A stretch of DNA of 64,000 nucleotides from Tetraselmis striata (GCA_006384855.1 VCJN01003152.1:1-64000), one strand, 5' to 3'; counted from the stretch's first letter, positions 33,887 to 45,971 are shown. Program-made: numbers and translations. The notes: generated by a model not told the origin, from the sequence alone.

Positions 33887-34656
33887 CGAGAGCAGCCGGC
33901 TCGTCTCGGCAGCCTGCGCGCGAGGCCTGCGGCGGCGAGCCTGGTCGTGACGGATTCCGACCGCGAGGCGATGCCGTCTCGAAGGGAGTAGCAAGAAGCG
34001 GCCAGGTAGCGCTACTAGTTGGGTGTTTCTGACGAGCATATCCTTCCCGTCAAAGGGGTAGGGCGGACCTTTCGTGGTCAGTGCCGGGTATTTTGATGGC
34101 AGTGCTTTAGACGGTGATCCAACAGTGTTGGAAATTCCGTCACTGGCGTTCAATTAATCTTGCAGAATGCTTCGGCAATTTGCTTATATTGACTATCACG
34201 GAACGTCGACTAACCATCAGGGCTTTCCGTTGATCCGCTGCCCAAACTCCGCCGTCGTAGAAACACTGGAAGGGTTTCACTGGTGCCAGTCCTGTCCCGG
34301 GGGCGGGAAAAAAAGTGCGCGGCTATGCCGGATCAATCGAATGAAGGCTCGCGCGCGCCAGCAGCCACCAGCAGACGGAGGCGCGCGGAGGTCGGTTGGC
34401 AAAGGTCGACAGGAGGCAGCACGAAGCGGCGCCGCCGCGACGATACCCGTAGACAACAATACCCTCTGCTTCGCTTTTGGTTGCCCGCAGCGCAGGCCAG
34501 GTGCAGGTGACGAATAAGTCCCATCACGGAGCTGCAGGTCTCGCTGGCTGCCGGGCTGTCGCCGGCAAGGTGACAGTCGGTCGCTGGGGTTCCTGCGACT
34601 GCTTACGCGCGGACACGGCGGCCGGTCAACCGCTCAGCAGCGGCCGCTGGATCAGG
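33887..34656. promoter_or_regulatory. Divergent intergenic region
   Basis: About 770 bp separate the inferred start codons of the minus-strand beta-lactamase-like gene (33886) and the plus-strand acid phosphatase (34657). It must hold both promoters if the starts are right. No clear TATA box was picked out. A plus-strand frame at 34167-34517 has no domain and is probably chance. Confidence 0.35.
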
Positions 34657-36957
34657 ATGTCCTCCCGCAGCAGCGCAACCGCCCACGACGCGCCGCTGCC
34701 TGACGAGGAGGCGTCCCTCACCGGGGGCCGTCCGCTGTCGGATGCCGCCTGCCATACCGGCGCAGGCGCTTTCGCCGTGCCGGCCTCGCCGTCGCTGCTG
34801 TCGCCGCCGCGTGGGCCGGCGGGCTGGGGGCGCGGCCGCTCGGGGCTCTACGCCTTCCCCTGGACGCGCCTGCGGGAGGCCTTCTACGCCACGGTGATCG
34901 CCGTGCTGTGCGTGCTCGTGCTCGTGCTCGCCATCGCCCGGACGGGCAGCCGGCAGCTTGCGCCCTACTGCCTCTTCGCCGTCGGCGGCGGCTACATGGA
35001 AGGAAGTATGTTGCCTCCCTGATCTGCACGGGTTGGTACTAGCTCCTACATACGTTCTAGTCAGTGGGGAGACTGCGGTTGCCGATTCATCCCTGATGTA
35101 GTAGCGACTAACAAGTGCCAGAAGCGAGAGAGGAATTGGAAGAACAAGTAGAAAGTCGAGAGGTCCTGTAGCCCTACACGAGAAGCATGATTCTGGAAAC
35201 TTGCCGCTCAATTCCCACCCCCCCCCCCCCCCGGGAAAGAAAAAAACCTCTGTGCCAAACTGTGCGATTGATAGCCCAGTTGCCGCGCCCTCCCTCACCC
35301 GTTTCGGCCCTGTGCACCTCGTATCGTTGCAAGCCTCTCTTGTAAACGTGCTTGTGCTGAGCGCCCCCCCCCCCCCCCCCCCCCCCAACCGACAAATAGC
35401 CGCTTTCCCACAGGAGGATCGACTGGCATCGTCGGACTGCAACGCGGCGATCAAAGCGTACCTCACCGAGGGGCAGTACGAAACGGTGCGTGCCCCGTGC
35501 CGCAGGGGGAAGGGGCGGTGGCCCAGTGGGGGCAACGTGGGCGTGGGTGGTGTGTGCGCAGCGCCCCGGGCTGACGGGCCTCCGGGCTGACGGGGCGCAG
35601 GACGTGGAGACCGTGGCGCAGGACGCACTGGACGTGCTGCGCGGCCTGTCGGCGCCCAATGCCACCTACGTGCTCGTGTTTGACATCGACGAGACGGTGC
35701 TGTCCAACATGGCGGAGTTCGAGCACATGCGGTATGGGAAGAAGCCGTACGATGGCGCCTGGGAGCACGCGTGGCAGGTGGGTGCCCACGCACCTTGGTC
35801 AAGGAAGTGCGTCCAGATGGGGGATGTGGGGCACCACAGTAACATTACCCCCGCCACTGAGAGCAGCGCTGCTACGGGCGACGTCCATTGAACGTGGTGT
35901 GTGCTCCCAGCTCAACGCGACCGCGCCGGCACTGGAGCCCATGCTGCGCCTGTATGAGAGGGCCTTTGACATGGGGCTCAGCGTCACCTTCATCACCGGT
36001 GCGTGCGGCACGGCACGCCGGCCGACCTCGCCAGCAGACGAAAGTTCCCGCCCTGCCGTAGGGAGCAGCTTTCGGCCAAGGGGCCCCTGGTGGAGAATGA
36101 CCGCATGACCTCATTCGCCCCATCCGCCTCTTGCTCCCTCCTGCACCCCCATTGGCAATCCTCACTGCCCGCTCACACATCGTCCGGATGTTTCGCTCCC
36201 AGGCCGAGCCGAGTGGTCCCGCAACGCCACACAGTTCAACCTCAAGCACAGTGGCTTTGGCGAGCAGTGCGCCCCGGAGCAGTGCGCGCCTCCCGCTGTC
36301 CTTCGGCACATGCGCTGCAGCCGTTGGCCTCCCCCACCAGCCATCCTACTCCGCCTGTCTGCAGCCTGATGGCCGCTTTCCATACCATTTACCACTCAGT
36401 CACCCATGCATGTGGACCGCATGTTGGCGCTCCCATCCATCGTTGGTTTCCTCATCGACCTTCTTTCCACGGAGCGCATTGCCGTCAGGGCGAGGGTTCC
36501 GTCCCTCATGTGATGGCCTCGCCGCATCCCCCTGCAGGCCTCGCAATGGCAGCAGCGTCTGCTACGAGCGCCTGGACTTGCGCGAGGACGGCGACAAGCG
36601 CCCGGCGTCAGTGTACAAGCCAGAGCGGAGAGGTCGGCTGGAGGTGCGCGACCCCATTTGCCTCCAGAATCGCTCTGTCAGCGGGGTGCGGTTACTTTTG
36701 GCTTGTCAACATCTGTATGGCTATCAACCGTGGCTGTGGTGCCCCCCCCCCCCCCCCCCCCTCCCCAAGCCCCCTCTTAGCCCCTCTGATCTCCACGATG
36801 CGCAATGCTGTAACACCGCCGTGCTGTGGCGTTGATGGCACAGGCGGAGGGCTATATCCTTCTGGCCAGTTTCGGCGACCAGTGGTCCGATCTCGTGGGT
36901 GAGCACAGCGCGCAGGCGAACTTCAAACTACCCAACCCGATGTATTATCTACTCTAG
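34657..36957 (+). CDS. Class B (HAD) acid phosphatase, membrane-anchored
   Basis: Plant-type acid phosphatase (PF03767 family). Exons: 34657-about 35005, 35414-35485, 35601-35777, 35911-35998, 36203-36266 (or 36281), 36538-36643, 36844-36957. Exon 1 encodes a Ser/Pro/Ala-rich tail and one membrane helix (residues about 76-94, TVIAVLCVLVLVLAIA). Catalytic motifs: VLVFDIDETVLSNMAEFEHM (nucleophile and acid Asp of DxDxT); VTFITGRAEWSRNATQFNLK (motif II Thr); CYERLDLRED then VYKPERRGRLE (motif III Lys); ASFGDQWSDLVG (motif IV Asp). The end is FKLPNPMYYLL, a family signature. A type II orientation would place the enzyme in the secretory lumen or outside the cell, hydrolysing phosphate monoesters. 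The first splice is uncertain: the strong donor at 35005 leaves one base that does not phase with exon 2, so a small exon may be missing. Three introns carry poly(C) runs (35218, 35365, 36740). It converges with FAS2. Confidence 0.85.
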
Positions 36958-37795
36958 GCCAGGCCTTTAGCTCTTGCCGGCCGGCGAGCCCGGCAAAGGC
37001 CAATGGTCTACCAAATCAACCAACTCACCAACCGCTGTGGAAGAGCAATGGCGAATGATGCGCAGATGCAATGCGCTTAGCTGTCTGCGCCGTGCGAAAG
37101 TACGCTCGCGCGGTAAGTGCTTTACGTAAATGGCCAAACGGCTGACACTCCGAGAGCCATGTTGCTCCTCTGCGTGCATCCTGTCTGTAACAAAAGTGGA
37201 GACTGATGGCGCCATATTTGATGAGGCCTCACCACCAAGACGAGTTGCCGCATGCCACTGCAAGCTGACGAAGAGGGCTATAATTCCAATTAATAGAGCG
37301 AAAAGGATGTTTGGTGGGTAGGTAGATAAGTACATCAGAATCAGCATATGATGTGTGTGTCCACTTAGCGCGGGAAATCTATGGCCTTGAGGGACACTGC
37401 AGATAGTCCAAGCTGGGTATTTTTGGGAATCCCACCAGGGGGCTTGCTGCATTAGAGTGAGGCCAAACCTGGTGAATGAGGCCTCGCAACCAGAGTGGGT
37501 TTTCTCACTACTACGGGACCGTCAGCTGAGGGAGGCTGCAACCTCCCACCGTGTCCATGCACAGCACAAACTGGGTGGCATTGTAGCCCGATTGGGTGGG
37601 GTAGCTACGTAGTTACAGAAGCAGCCTCGCGCACGCATCCACGTCCCGGCCCAAGACCCCGAGCTTAGGATCTACGGGACATTGTGGGAGGTCCAGGGTG
37701 GTCCGGGACAATAAAGTGAATCACAGCAGGGAGCCTGCATTGCCTGCTGCATTTTAAAGGGCGAAAGAAGTCCGTCCCGGTATGTGCCATCCATT
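36958..37795. other. Convergent 3' intergenic region
   Basis: About 840 bp lie between the stop codons of the acid phosphatase and FAS2. A 161-codon minus-strand frame (37452-36967) with one hydrophobic stretch (ILFALLIGIIALFVSL) exists, but it has no other support and probably lies in untranslated sequence. Confidence 0.45.
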
Positions 37796-40700
37796 CTACA
37801 CGGGAAGAGGAGCGATGCGCCGCCTCTTGTCCGGTGCTGCGGCGGTGGGCACATCGAGCTTGCTCTGCGACACAGCGGACTTGCCCATGCTGCACGCCAG
37901 GGCGGCGATGCCCTTGGCAGGGGCCACGGGCTCTGGAGTGATCCTCTTCACTGCGGCTATGGACTTTAGCTTGGCGGCATCGCTTCCGGGCTCAGCGGCC
38001 GGCGAGCCGGTCAGCTGCGCTTGGGCGGCGTCGTTGGCAGCGGCCGCGGCGGAGTTGCCGGTGCTGCGTGCCAGGGCGGCGATGCCCTTGGCAGGGGCCA
38101 CGGGCTCTGGAGTGATCCTCTTCACTGCGGCTATGGACTTTAGCTTGGCGGCATCGCTTCCGGGCTCAGCGGCCGGCGAGCTGGTCAGCTGCGCTTGGGC
38201 GGCGTCGTTGGCAGCGGCCGCGGCGGCGTTGCCGGTGCTGGACGCCAGGGCGGCGATGCCCTTGGCAGGGGCCACGCGCTCTGGAGTGATCCTCTTCACT
38301 GCGGCTGCGGACTTGGGCTTGGCGGCATCGCTTCCGGGCTCAGTGGCCGGCGAGCCGGTCAGCTGCGCTTGGGCAGCGTCGTTGGCGGCGGCCGCGGCGG
38401 CGTTGCCGGTGCTGCGTGCCAGGGCGGCGATGCCCTTCTTGGGAGGTGCGGACTCTGTTACGACGCCACTGGCGCTGGCGGCGTGACTCGCGCCATCGCC
38501 GGCTGTCTTGCATGGCATCATCGCCTGCACGAGAAAGGGAGAGTTAAAAAATAGCGCAGCCGCTAGTGAAAGCCAAATGTGCGAAAGGACAACATGCTCC
38601 TCTTTATGGATGTATGCGCACGAGAATCCACGCACTGATCCTACCTCGGGCGCGATCCTCTTCTTGGAGGGCACAGCCGCCGCAACATCGCCGCCTGCGC
38701 CGGCAGGACTGACGCCATCGCCGGGCGCCTTGCACGCATTCATTGCCTGCGGGGGGAAATGACATCATCATACTCACTTTGAGCCACGTCTGGGTGAATG
38801 TAGTCGTTGGTTAGCGCGTAATCGTGGGTGTTGGACGCCCCCCCCCCCCCCCCCCCCCCCACCCCCCAACCCCCCCCCGCCCGCTCTCCCCATGTGGGGA
38901 GGATTAACAATATAATATTCGAAATACATTGATGTACCAAGAACACTAGCGACAGTGTTGAGTCAAAAACACTAGCGACAGTGCAATATTATGTGTGCAT
39001 GTGTGTATGGCCGCAGAGGACTCAGCAATACATCAGCGTCTCCGCGTCCTGACTGTCTTAGTGCCGATCGATGCAGCTGTTTGTGCCATGCATGCCACGC
39101 CACCGCCGCGCACCTCTGGCGTGATCCTCATGGTCGCCTTTGCCGGCTCGCTGCCAGGCTGCATCGCCTGCAAGGGGATGAGCGTACGAGTGATTACGAA
39201 CACGTTATCAACAGCTGGTTCCAGAGTGCCGGCAAGAGCGCATGCCTCTCCCTACGCATGCTCGTAGGTCTCACCCCAGCAGCACAGCAGCAGAGGCGTC
39301 CAATCGGGCAATGCCGCCACTCATTGCCCCAACAGCTGTCGAAACTCTCAACCTCTTTATAAGTCATTACGTGAGTAATGTACCCTAGCAGTGATATTTC
39401 AAACTGTCAGTCCTAACAAAACCACACACACCCTACAAACCTACCTGACGCCCAGAGGTTCATGGCCTCCCAATCCTTCCACTTAAAATTGGCACCCCAG
39501 AGCAATAGCCGCCATTCATGCCATGCCGGCACTGCGTACCTCTGGCGTGATCCTCTTTGGCGTCTTGGCCGGCTGGCTGCTGGGCTGCACCGCCTCGGGC
39601 ACAATCCTGCGCGCCGCAGTGGGCTCCGAGGAAGGCTTGATGGCAGCAGCAGTTTCCGCTTGCCCGGCCGCCGCGCCCTCCCGCTGGCCGACAGCAGCCT
39701 CAGCGCTAGTCTCCCCTGCCTCCACCTCCGCCGCGGCCGTGGCGCCAGCGTTCGCCTCCTCCGCCTCTCTCGCCCGCGCCGGGCGGAGATGCGCCGGCAG
39801 CAGCCCCGCCTCCAGCGGCTCCCCCAGCTCGCCCGGCTCAAACTGGGCGATGCTGCAAACACAGGCACAGGTGTCTCTGCGTCCGGCCACCAACAATCCT
39901 GCCACCATTTCGTATTTCGAATCTTATAAAGTACTGAATTCGAGTTTATGTCACCCGAGGGGGGTGAGAAGGGGGGGCAGACAAGCAGCGTCTCGAGGCT
40001 GCGTCCGGGGCTCACCTGCAGTAGCCGTCCTGGGAAGAGCAGACCAGCGCGAGGCCGTCCGGGGACCAGGCGAGGTCGGTGATGGCGGCGTAGTGCAGCA
40101 TGCCCAGGAACGCCAGCGGGGCGTTGTCCTGCAGCACCAGGGGCAGGTGGTCAGCAGAGCGGCGGATCCTCCAAATTAACGGCAATGGAAAGAAATCGAA
40201 ATAAAGCATGATTTTTTGAAAATCTGTTGACATGAATGGGAACAGTGTAAGACTGCGCCACGCTCCTCTTGCATGCCTTTCGTCTACCACTGGCGTTTTT
40301 TGTAAGCCATGCTCAGGCTCTCGTTTTAATCTCCTTGGCTCACTTAAGTTTCAAAATGAATACATATCACATATGCAATAAGATTAGAATGCGTGTTTTC
40401 TGGACAAAGTCGTAGACCGGATTTGGTTGGTTTGCTCAGCCGCTAAATGATATGCAATAAGCAGAATCATATATTAGGGGGTGGGAGCGTGGCCGCGGCG
40501 ATTCCACATGCGCACGCACGAATAAAGCACACAAGGCAATGGAACAGGGGCGCGCGCTGGGGGTTGATCGCGATGCACCTGCGTGCTGTACAGGGCGACG
40601 CTGGAGGCAGAGGCCACCGCGAAGACCATGCGGTACGGCAATTCGATGGCGGGGCTGGTGACGGCCTCGTCGGCGCTCGCCAGCTTGAAAAGCACGGGGC

Positions 40701-43313
40701 AGAAACGCACCGCCATCGTTGCCTGCGAGGGGGCGCAAATGGGCCACATGAACCAGCGAATCCTTGGTTGATGAAACGGGACATATGACAGCGTTGGGCA
40801 TGTTGCATCTAGATTCGTGCGGGCTGATGTACCTCGCCCGGGAAGGGCAGAAGGGCGGCGGGCGCGCTCCTGTGCCGTTGAGCGGGGGGGGGGGGGGGGG
40901 GGGGTGGAGGGGGCAACCGGGAGCCGGGCAGGATAAAGGGAGGGAGGTTAGCACTGTGCGGCATTTGGGCAGCGGCTGTGGCATGAGCAAGTCTTTTGCC
41001 ACGATCCAGCCGTATCAATGCATCGATCTCAGCGCCATCCTCTCGATGTGCTGTCAATCGAATTCCCCCTGCCCCCCTTCCCCATAACCCCCCCTTCCCA
41101 CCCCCTCCCCCCTGCCCCCCGGCGGCCTTTTCCCATCATCAGCACCAGCAACAGCACCCCCCCCCCCCCCCCCCCCCCCTTCCCCATCATCAGCACCAGC
41201 ACCAGCACCAGCACCAGCACCAGCACCAGCAGCACCACCATCACCACTACCCCTCCCTCTGGTGGACAGGGCGCCTGATACCCTCTCCACCATGAATCCC
41301 CCTCAGCATGCACCCAATGGCCTTAAAACGCACCACTCGCCGCGCTTGAACAGGAAGGCGCCATCCGTGAACTGCTCCCCCATGGTGGCGCGCAGCCGGC
41401 CTGCTGGCACCGCTAGGAACGAGCCTACCACAAGGAGGGGTCAAGGGGAAAACATAGTCAGCGTTGGCTGGCAAAGCAGAGGCAGCAGCAGGGGGGGGGG
41501 GGGGGGGGGGGAGGTTAACTGCTTCACCGCCGACATGAAAGGCATAAACATAACTGCGTTAGAAGCAGAGAGTTGAGCATATCATATGTAGGTAATGTGA
41601 ATATATGCCATGACAGCATTGTGACTGGTAATTACGTGGCAACAAATCGCAGATAGAGGACATGTGCACATCATGCGCTGCGGCCATTGCGGGCTGGTAG
41701 GAGGACTGCGCCCGCCCGCCCCTACCATCAGGTGACCATGACAGGCGCTTGTAGAACCCGGAATTCTCGTCGCGGAAGAGGTGGTCGAAGCTCTGCTTAT
41801 CTCCGCCCTCCGCGCCGCCGGCGCTGGCCACCTTGATCTTGCTCATCACCGCCTGGCAGGACAGGTCGCTCACGCGCGCGACTGCGGGCTGCGCTGCGGC
41901 GGCTGCGGCTTTCTTGCCGATCGCGGTGGGGCGGGGTCCGTACACCCGGCACGTGCGGTCTGCGCCCTGGGTCACCACCATCTCCCCCAGCGGGTCCCAG
42001 GCGACGCCCTGTCGCAACGCCACACAACCCAACCGGTCAGTGTCAAGGAGTTTCACAATGATTAGTACAGGTCTATTCAGAGCTGTATTCTTTCTTTCTC
42101 TGAGCGATTCTTCTGTCTGCACTCGGCGGGTAGGGGACTTGCAGCACCACCTGCGCGTGTGTTTGCAGGAGGCCATGCAGGAGCGGTTTGGGCTCGGCGT
42201 TGCACGCAAGTTCGGAGTTTAGCACCTATTAAAGGGGGTGAGCACATGGGCACGGCAGCGCGGCGGCATGGCGGCACCCCACCTGGATGAAATGCTTGTG
42301 GTCCTGCAGGCTGGCCTTCCCCTTGGCCGCCCGCACATCCCACAGCAGCGCGGTGTTCTCCACCGATCCGGACAGCAGCGCTGTGGCGTCGGGTGCCCAG
42401 GCAAGGTCGTACACGTCACAGCTGTGCCCGCGCAGCGTGGCGCTGTACTTCCACAGCGCCTCCTCCTCCCCCTCCTCCGCGCCGAACGCAGTGTCCAATG
42501 CGCCACTCCCCCCATCCCCGCGAGGCTGCCATAGCAGCAGCTCCCCCGCATCGCCAGCGGACGCCAGCAGGTCGCCCGAGGGCGAGAATCGGATGGCGTT
42601 GACGGAGCGGGTGTGGTTTGTGAGCGTGCTGAGGTGCTTCACACCCGGGCTGCCCTCGCTGCTGGTCAGCACCTTGCGGGGGGGGGGGGGGGGGGGGGGG
42701 GCATATGCTTAAAGAGAGAGAGAGAGGGGGAGAGAGAGAGGGCTTACATAAAGCTGCAGGTGGTTGTAAGGGCATCACCCCCTCGCTATTGGATAAACAG
42801 CTGAGCCCTCCACGTTTTAAGAGAATAACTCTTTGGTCCCAAAGAATGCTCGGTAGCTTCGCTGAAAGGCGCAGGGAATCGCCAGCGAAGGCGGGACGGT
42901 GTGCGTTGGTAGTATCTGCTAGTGCCCTTGCACACACCTATGCACCTTGACCGGAGTATTCTCACATAGCAGGCACGGCATTCGACGTATAGTACCACCA
43001 AGCACACGCTAGGCGAATTCACACACTCCTGGCCGGTCGATCAGTGCTCACTCCCCCCCTATCCCAGTCTCAGGTGTGCACGGCGCCAGGCGGCCGAAAG
43101 GTCTGCTTGCAAGTGACAAAACGAGGGAGACAGGGCCTGTGGAGTATCTTGGGGGAGAAGGGGGGGCGGGCACACAGACGGCGCAGATATCACCTTCCAG
43201 AGTCGAATCTCTCGGTCCCCTCCCGCTGTGGCGAGCGTGCCGTCCGGGTGAAAGTCCACCGAGTACACCGGCTCCTTCCCGTGCCACACCACTTGGACAG
43301 TGTCGGCACGCAT
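37796..43313 (-). CDS. CAF-1 subunit p60/FAS2 with eight B-domain-like motifs
   Basis: Histone chaperone CAF-1 middle subunit, which delivers H3-H4 to replicating DNA and binds ASF1. Eleven exons, all in phase: 43313-43194, 42672-42283, 42008-41726, 41424-41334, 40869-40833, 40722-40579, 40128-40016, 39852-39540, 39167-39114, 38746-38645, 38524-37796; about 791 residues. WD40 part (1-about 400): [16 protein letters not shown] at the N-terminus, [109 protein letters not shown]; all fit p60/FAS2. After [11 protein letters not shown] comes a C-terminal extension of nearly 400 residues that is Ala/Pro-rich and probably disordered. It carries RRIVPE (474), KRITPE (492), MRITPE (510), KRIAPE (544), KRITPE (626, 684, 742) and a terminal [10 protein letters not shown]. 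Such RRIxP motifs bind ASF1 in HIRA and p60. FAS2 homologues are, as I recall, much shorter. A 37-nt exon encodes [12 protein letters not shown]. Confidence 0.92.
37897..38430. repeat. 174-bp coding tandem repeat in FAS2
   Basis: Three full units plus a partial one with an exact 174-bp period. The segment ccagggcggcgatgccctt starts at 37897, 38071, 38245 and 38419. On the coding strand each unit encodes 58 residues, from [12 protein letters not shown] through an Ala-rich helix to [12 protein letters not shown]. Divergence between copies is low, pointing to recent expansion or homogenisation. Confidence 0.95.
38839..38880. repeat. Interrupted poly(C) tract in FAS2 intron
   Basis: A run of about 22 C followed by shorter C runs (accccccaacccccccccg) inside the intron between exons 8 and 9. 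On the coding strand it is G-rich. Confidence 0.9.
41181..41240. repeat. (CAGCAC)n repeat in FAS2 intron
   Basis: Perfect and near-perfect CAGCAC hexamers directly after a poly(C) run. A shorter version, catcatcagcaccagcaac, sits just before that run, so the block looks duplicated around it. Confidence 0.9.
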
Positions 43314-44813
43314 GTCGGGCCTGGAAAACTTTTCGAGGTTCTAGTTGTGATTATGTTTGTGGTGAGGTGACGTGCGGTGGGGATTAGTGGGGGTGACGCC
43401 CTTTCAGGAATTTCTTTTCTGGTGCGAGCCAACTCTGCGAGCTTTATTCTATCCCCCGCTGAATACACGCTAGCTGCACAGGAGTGCCAGCGCCTGCTCT
43501 CTATCACAACCTTCTCCGAGCGATTACCGCCTCTCCCTCTCTGACGGTGCCGGTGTTTGTGCCGTGGGGCTCGGTGCGCTGCTGGCTGGCGGACGCGTGG
43601 TCCGTGTATTGTCCTCGGCTGCTGGTTGCCGAGCAGCCTGAAGCAGCTGTCAGGCAGCGCCAACGATATCAGGAAGCATTTTTTCAAAAATGCTGGGCTA
43701 CTGCACAAGCATGATGCTTGCACCATGCGCTATGTACAGTAGCAGCAGGAGCTACCGAACAGCAAGTCAACATTACAACCCATCCTAAAGTACTAGAATT
43801 TGAATAAAGTCGTATTTCCGGACGAGGGGCCGCCGGTCCAGTCGCGCAGCATTTGAAATGCAATCACAGTACATGTATGATTACATGAGCCAGCAGCAGA
43901 AGGCGCGATATCGTCAGGAAATCACTACCCTATACCAAAAAAGGACAATCAGAAAGGTCCTCTACAGCGACTGCGAGGTCGAAGCAGTAATGTACAGTAC
44001 ACGTACTGTATTATTACAGTGTTTGCTCGAAGTGGCCGTCGCCAGCCTGATGCATGCGCCGCACTGTAACCCCCCCCCCCCCCCCCCCCCCCCCGCGCCC
44101 CGGTACTTTCCTGCCGCCCAGCATCGCTGTTAAACCGGTACCGGACCGGCGGCTTTTCTTTCTCGCGGGATTTTTAGTCGCTACAGGGTATCGAATTTGA
44201 TCCATCGTTCTCGCGCCCCGCCCTATCTTTCTCGTGCCCCGCCCTATCTTTCTCGCCGGTACTCGCGAAGCATTGTGGCCACACGCGAGGCGCGAGGAGA
44301 CAATAACCGAGACCAGAAACCCGCCCAAGCGCACCTAGGCGGGACCTCTCAGAGAACTCGGATAGTACCTCTGCGTGTTGGGACCTCTAACATAGACCCC
44401 TAATGGCGGACTGCATGCAGACGAAGACGAAGTATTGTACTTGTATTTTTTACATTAGAGCTTTAACATGTTGGCACTACAAACAAAACTATCAACAACA
44501 AATATGAAAGGTTGCCAGCAAAAGAGACACATAAGCCTGAAACCAAGGTCGAGCAAAAGGCCAGGGAGCCAAGAACCAATGAATAATTAGCCAAGGGAAC
44601 CACATAGTCGCCAAGGTGCCAGGAAGCAAAGGGTCAAGGGAAGCACTGAAGCTAAATAAGAAACGACCAGAAAGACCGAAAGGGGAACATGAAACCAATG
44701 GGGACCACCGTCCCGGGGCAGGCCATCAGCCGCGGCGAGTACGTTTGCAACTAATGACCCGGGTCATAGCAACGCAGGCCGACGAGCGACGTGACGCAGG
44801 CGCAGGAGCATCA
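43314..44813. other. FAS2 upstream region
   Basis: About 1.5 kb upstream of FAS2, including its promoter. It contains a C run at 44070-44093 and a short tandem duplication (21-bp unit gccccgccctatctttctcg at 44215-44252). No TATA box or gene was identified. Confidence 0.4.
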
Positions 44814-45254
44814 TCACGTGCCGCGCGCGCGGCCGCGACCCCGCCAAGAACGTTGTCTGCAAGTGCCATGTTGATGAGCAAGGAGAAACGGTGGCGCCAG
44901 CAGACAAGAGCTGGCCGATTTTTGGGCTAGTGTGTGTGTGTGGCTAGCTTTCGCGAGCTCCACCAAGAAGGCCTCAGCATGCGGGGCCAGGGAGCCGAAC
45001 TCGGAAACGGCGAAAGGAACAAAGCGTAGCATGCCGGCGGCGTTTCGGACACCTTCGTCATACTTTTGGATTTTGTGGCGCTCTGCAACCCGCAATGCAG
45101 TCGTTGGATCCGAGCTTGACACGCCGAGGATAGGGGCAATGGTGGTATCGACAGCAACCGTGTTCCTGCGGATACCACCTAGTAGTTCCAGGCAAAGTAT
45201 TGTACTCATGCTTGTACAACGCGCAAGAACATTGTAGGCGCATACGAGTAGCAA
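44814..45254 (-). pseudogene. LINE-like retrotransposon C-terminal fragment
   Basis: Minus-strand frame ending at 44814. Its middle reads SSSDPTTALRVAERHKIQKY, then DEGVRNAAGMLRFVPFAVSE, then FGSLAPHAEAFLVELAK. A charged 'AERxKxxKY' followed by 'FxPFxxSxFGxxxxxAxxFL' is the pattern I associate with the C-terminal tail after the reverse transcriptase of plant and algal non-LTR elements. No reverse transcriptase domain is visible upstream, so this would be a truncated copy. The assignment is by pattern only. Confidence 0.4.
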
Positions 45255-45971
45255 TATAGGACTTTACTAGTACAATTAGACGAAGACAGTGCGTAATGCG
45301 CCTGGCGCTCGACGCGCGCACACGCGCATGCGAGTAGCACTTTCGCGTGACGTGCGGCCGCCTTGCCATGGCTGCGATCGCGTGCTTTTTAGAGGGCACC
45401 CGCCTTGTGGCGGTTCTCTCCCCCCTTGTCCTGCTTGAGAGGCAAGTAGTCAGGAGCCTGTGTACGGGACGGAGACGGTGCAAGAGACGGAGATCGGCTT
45501 GAGGAACGAGGACCGCCGAAGGTAACCACGGTAACATGCATGCTTGTGGGACGGTCGCACGCGTGCTGCTCGCTGCATCGTGCGCGTGCGCTAATGGCGT
45601 TGCTCGATTTCACGCATTCGACGCGATACCGGCATAAAGTATTGTAGGAGCAGTTGAGGGTCGCGACTGGTGTTACGTAAAGTACGGCACGGCGCGGCGG
45701 TGATCTGCTGCGAGAGTTTTATTGCCACTGATATTCACCCCCTGAGTACGGGCAAGACCGGCAACGCTGGTCTGAACTAAAGGCATGGCGAACTAACGCA
45801 CTCAGACATCAACGCGTCAACGAGGCGAGGCACCGGTGAGCGAGTGCCAACACCGGCAAGGCGACGCGGCGACGGCCCATAAGATTTCTGAACTTGAAGG
45901 CCCCGGCGATCGCAAGGGCGACAGCCAAGAGACGTGCGTGACGGTGCGGAGGGCGGGTTTGCCTAGGCGGC

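Noticed and set aside
34603..35802. 399-codon minus-strand open frame
   Set aside because: It is the antisense shadow of the acid phosphatase exons and GC-rich introns. It runs through both poly(C) tracts and has Arg/Pro-rich composition.
37782..38486. 234-codon plus-strand Ala-rich repeat ORF
   Set aside because: Antisense of the FAS2 174-bp repeat. The minus frame joins to seven FAS2-like exons in phase and ends in a B-domain motif.
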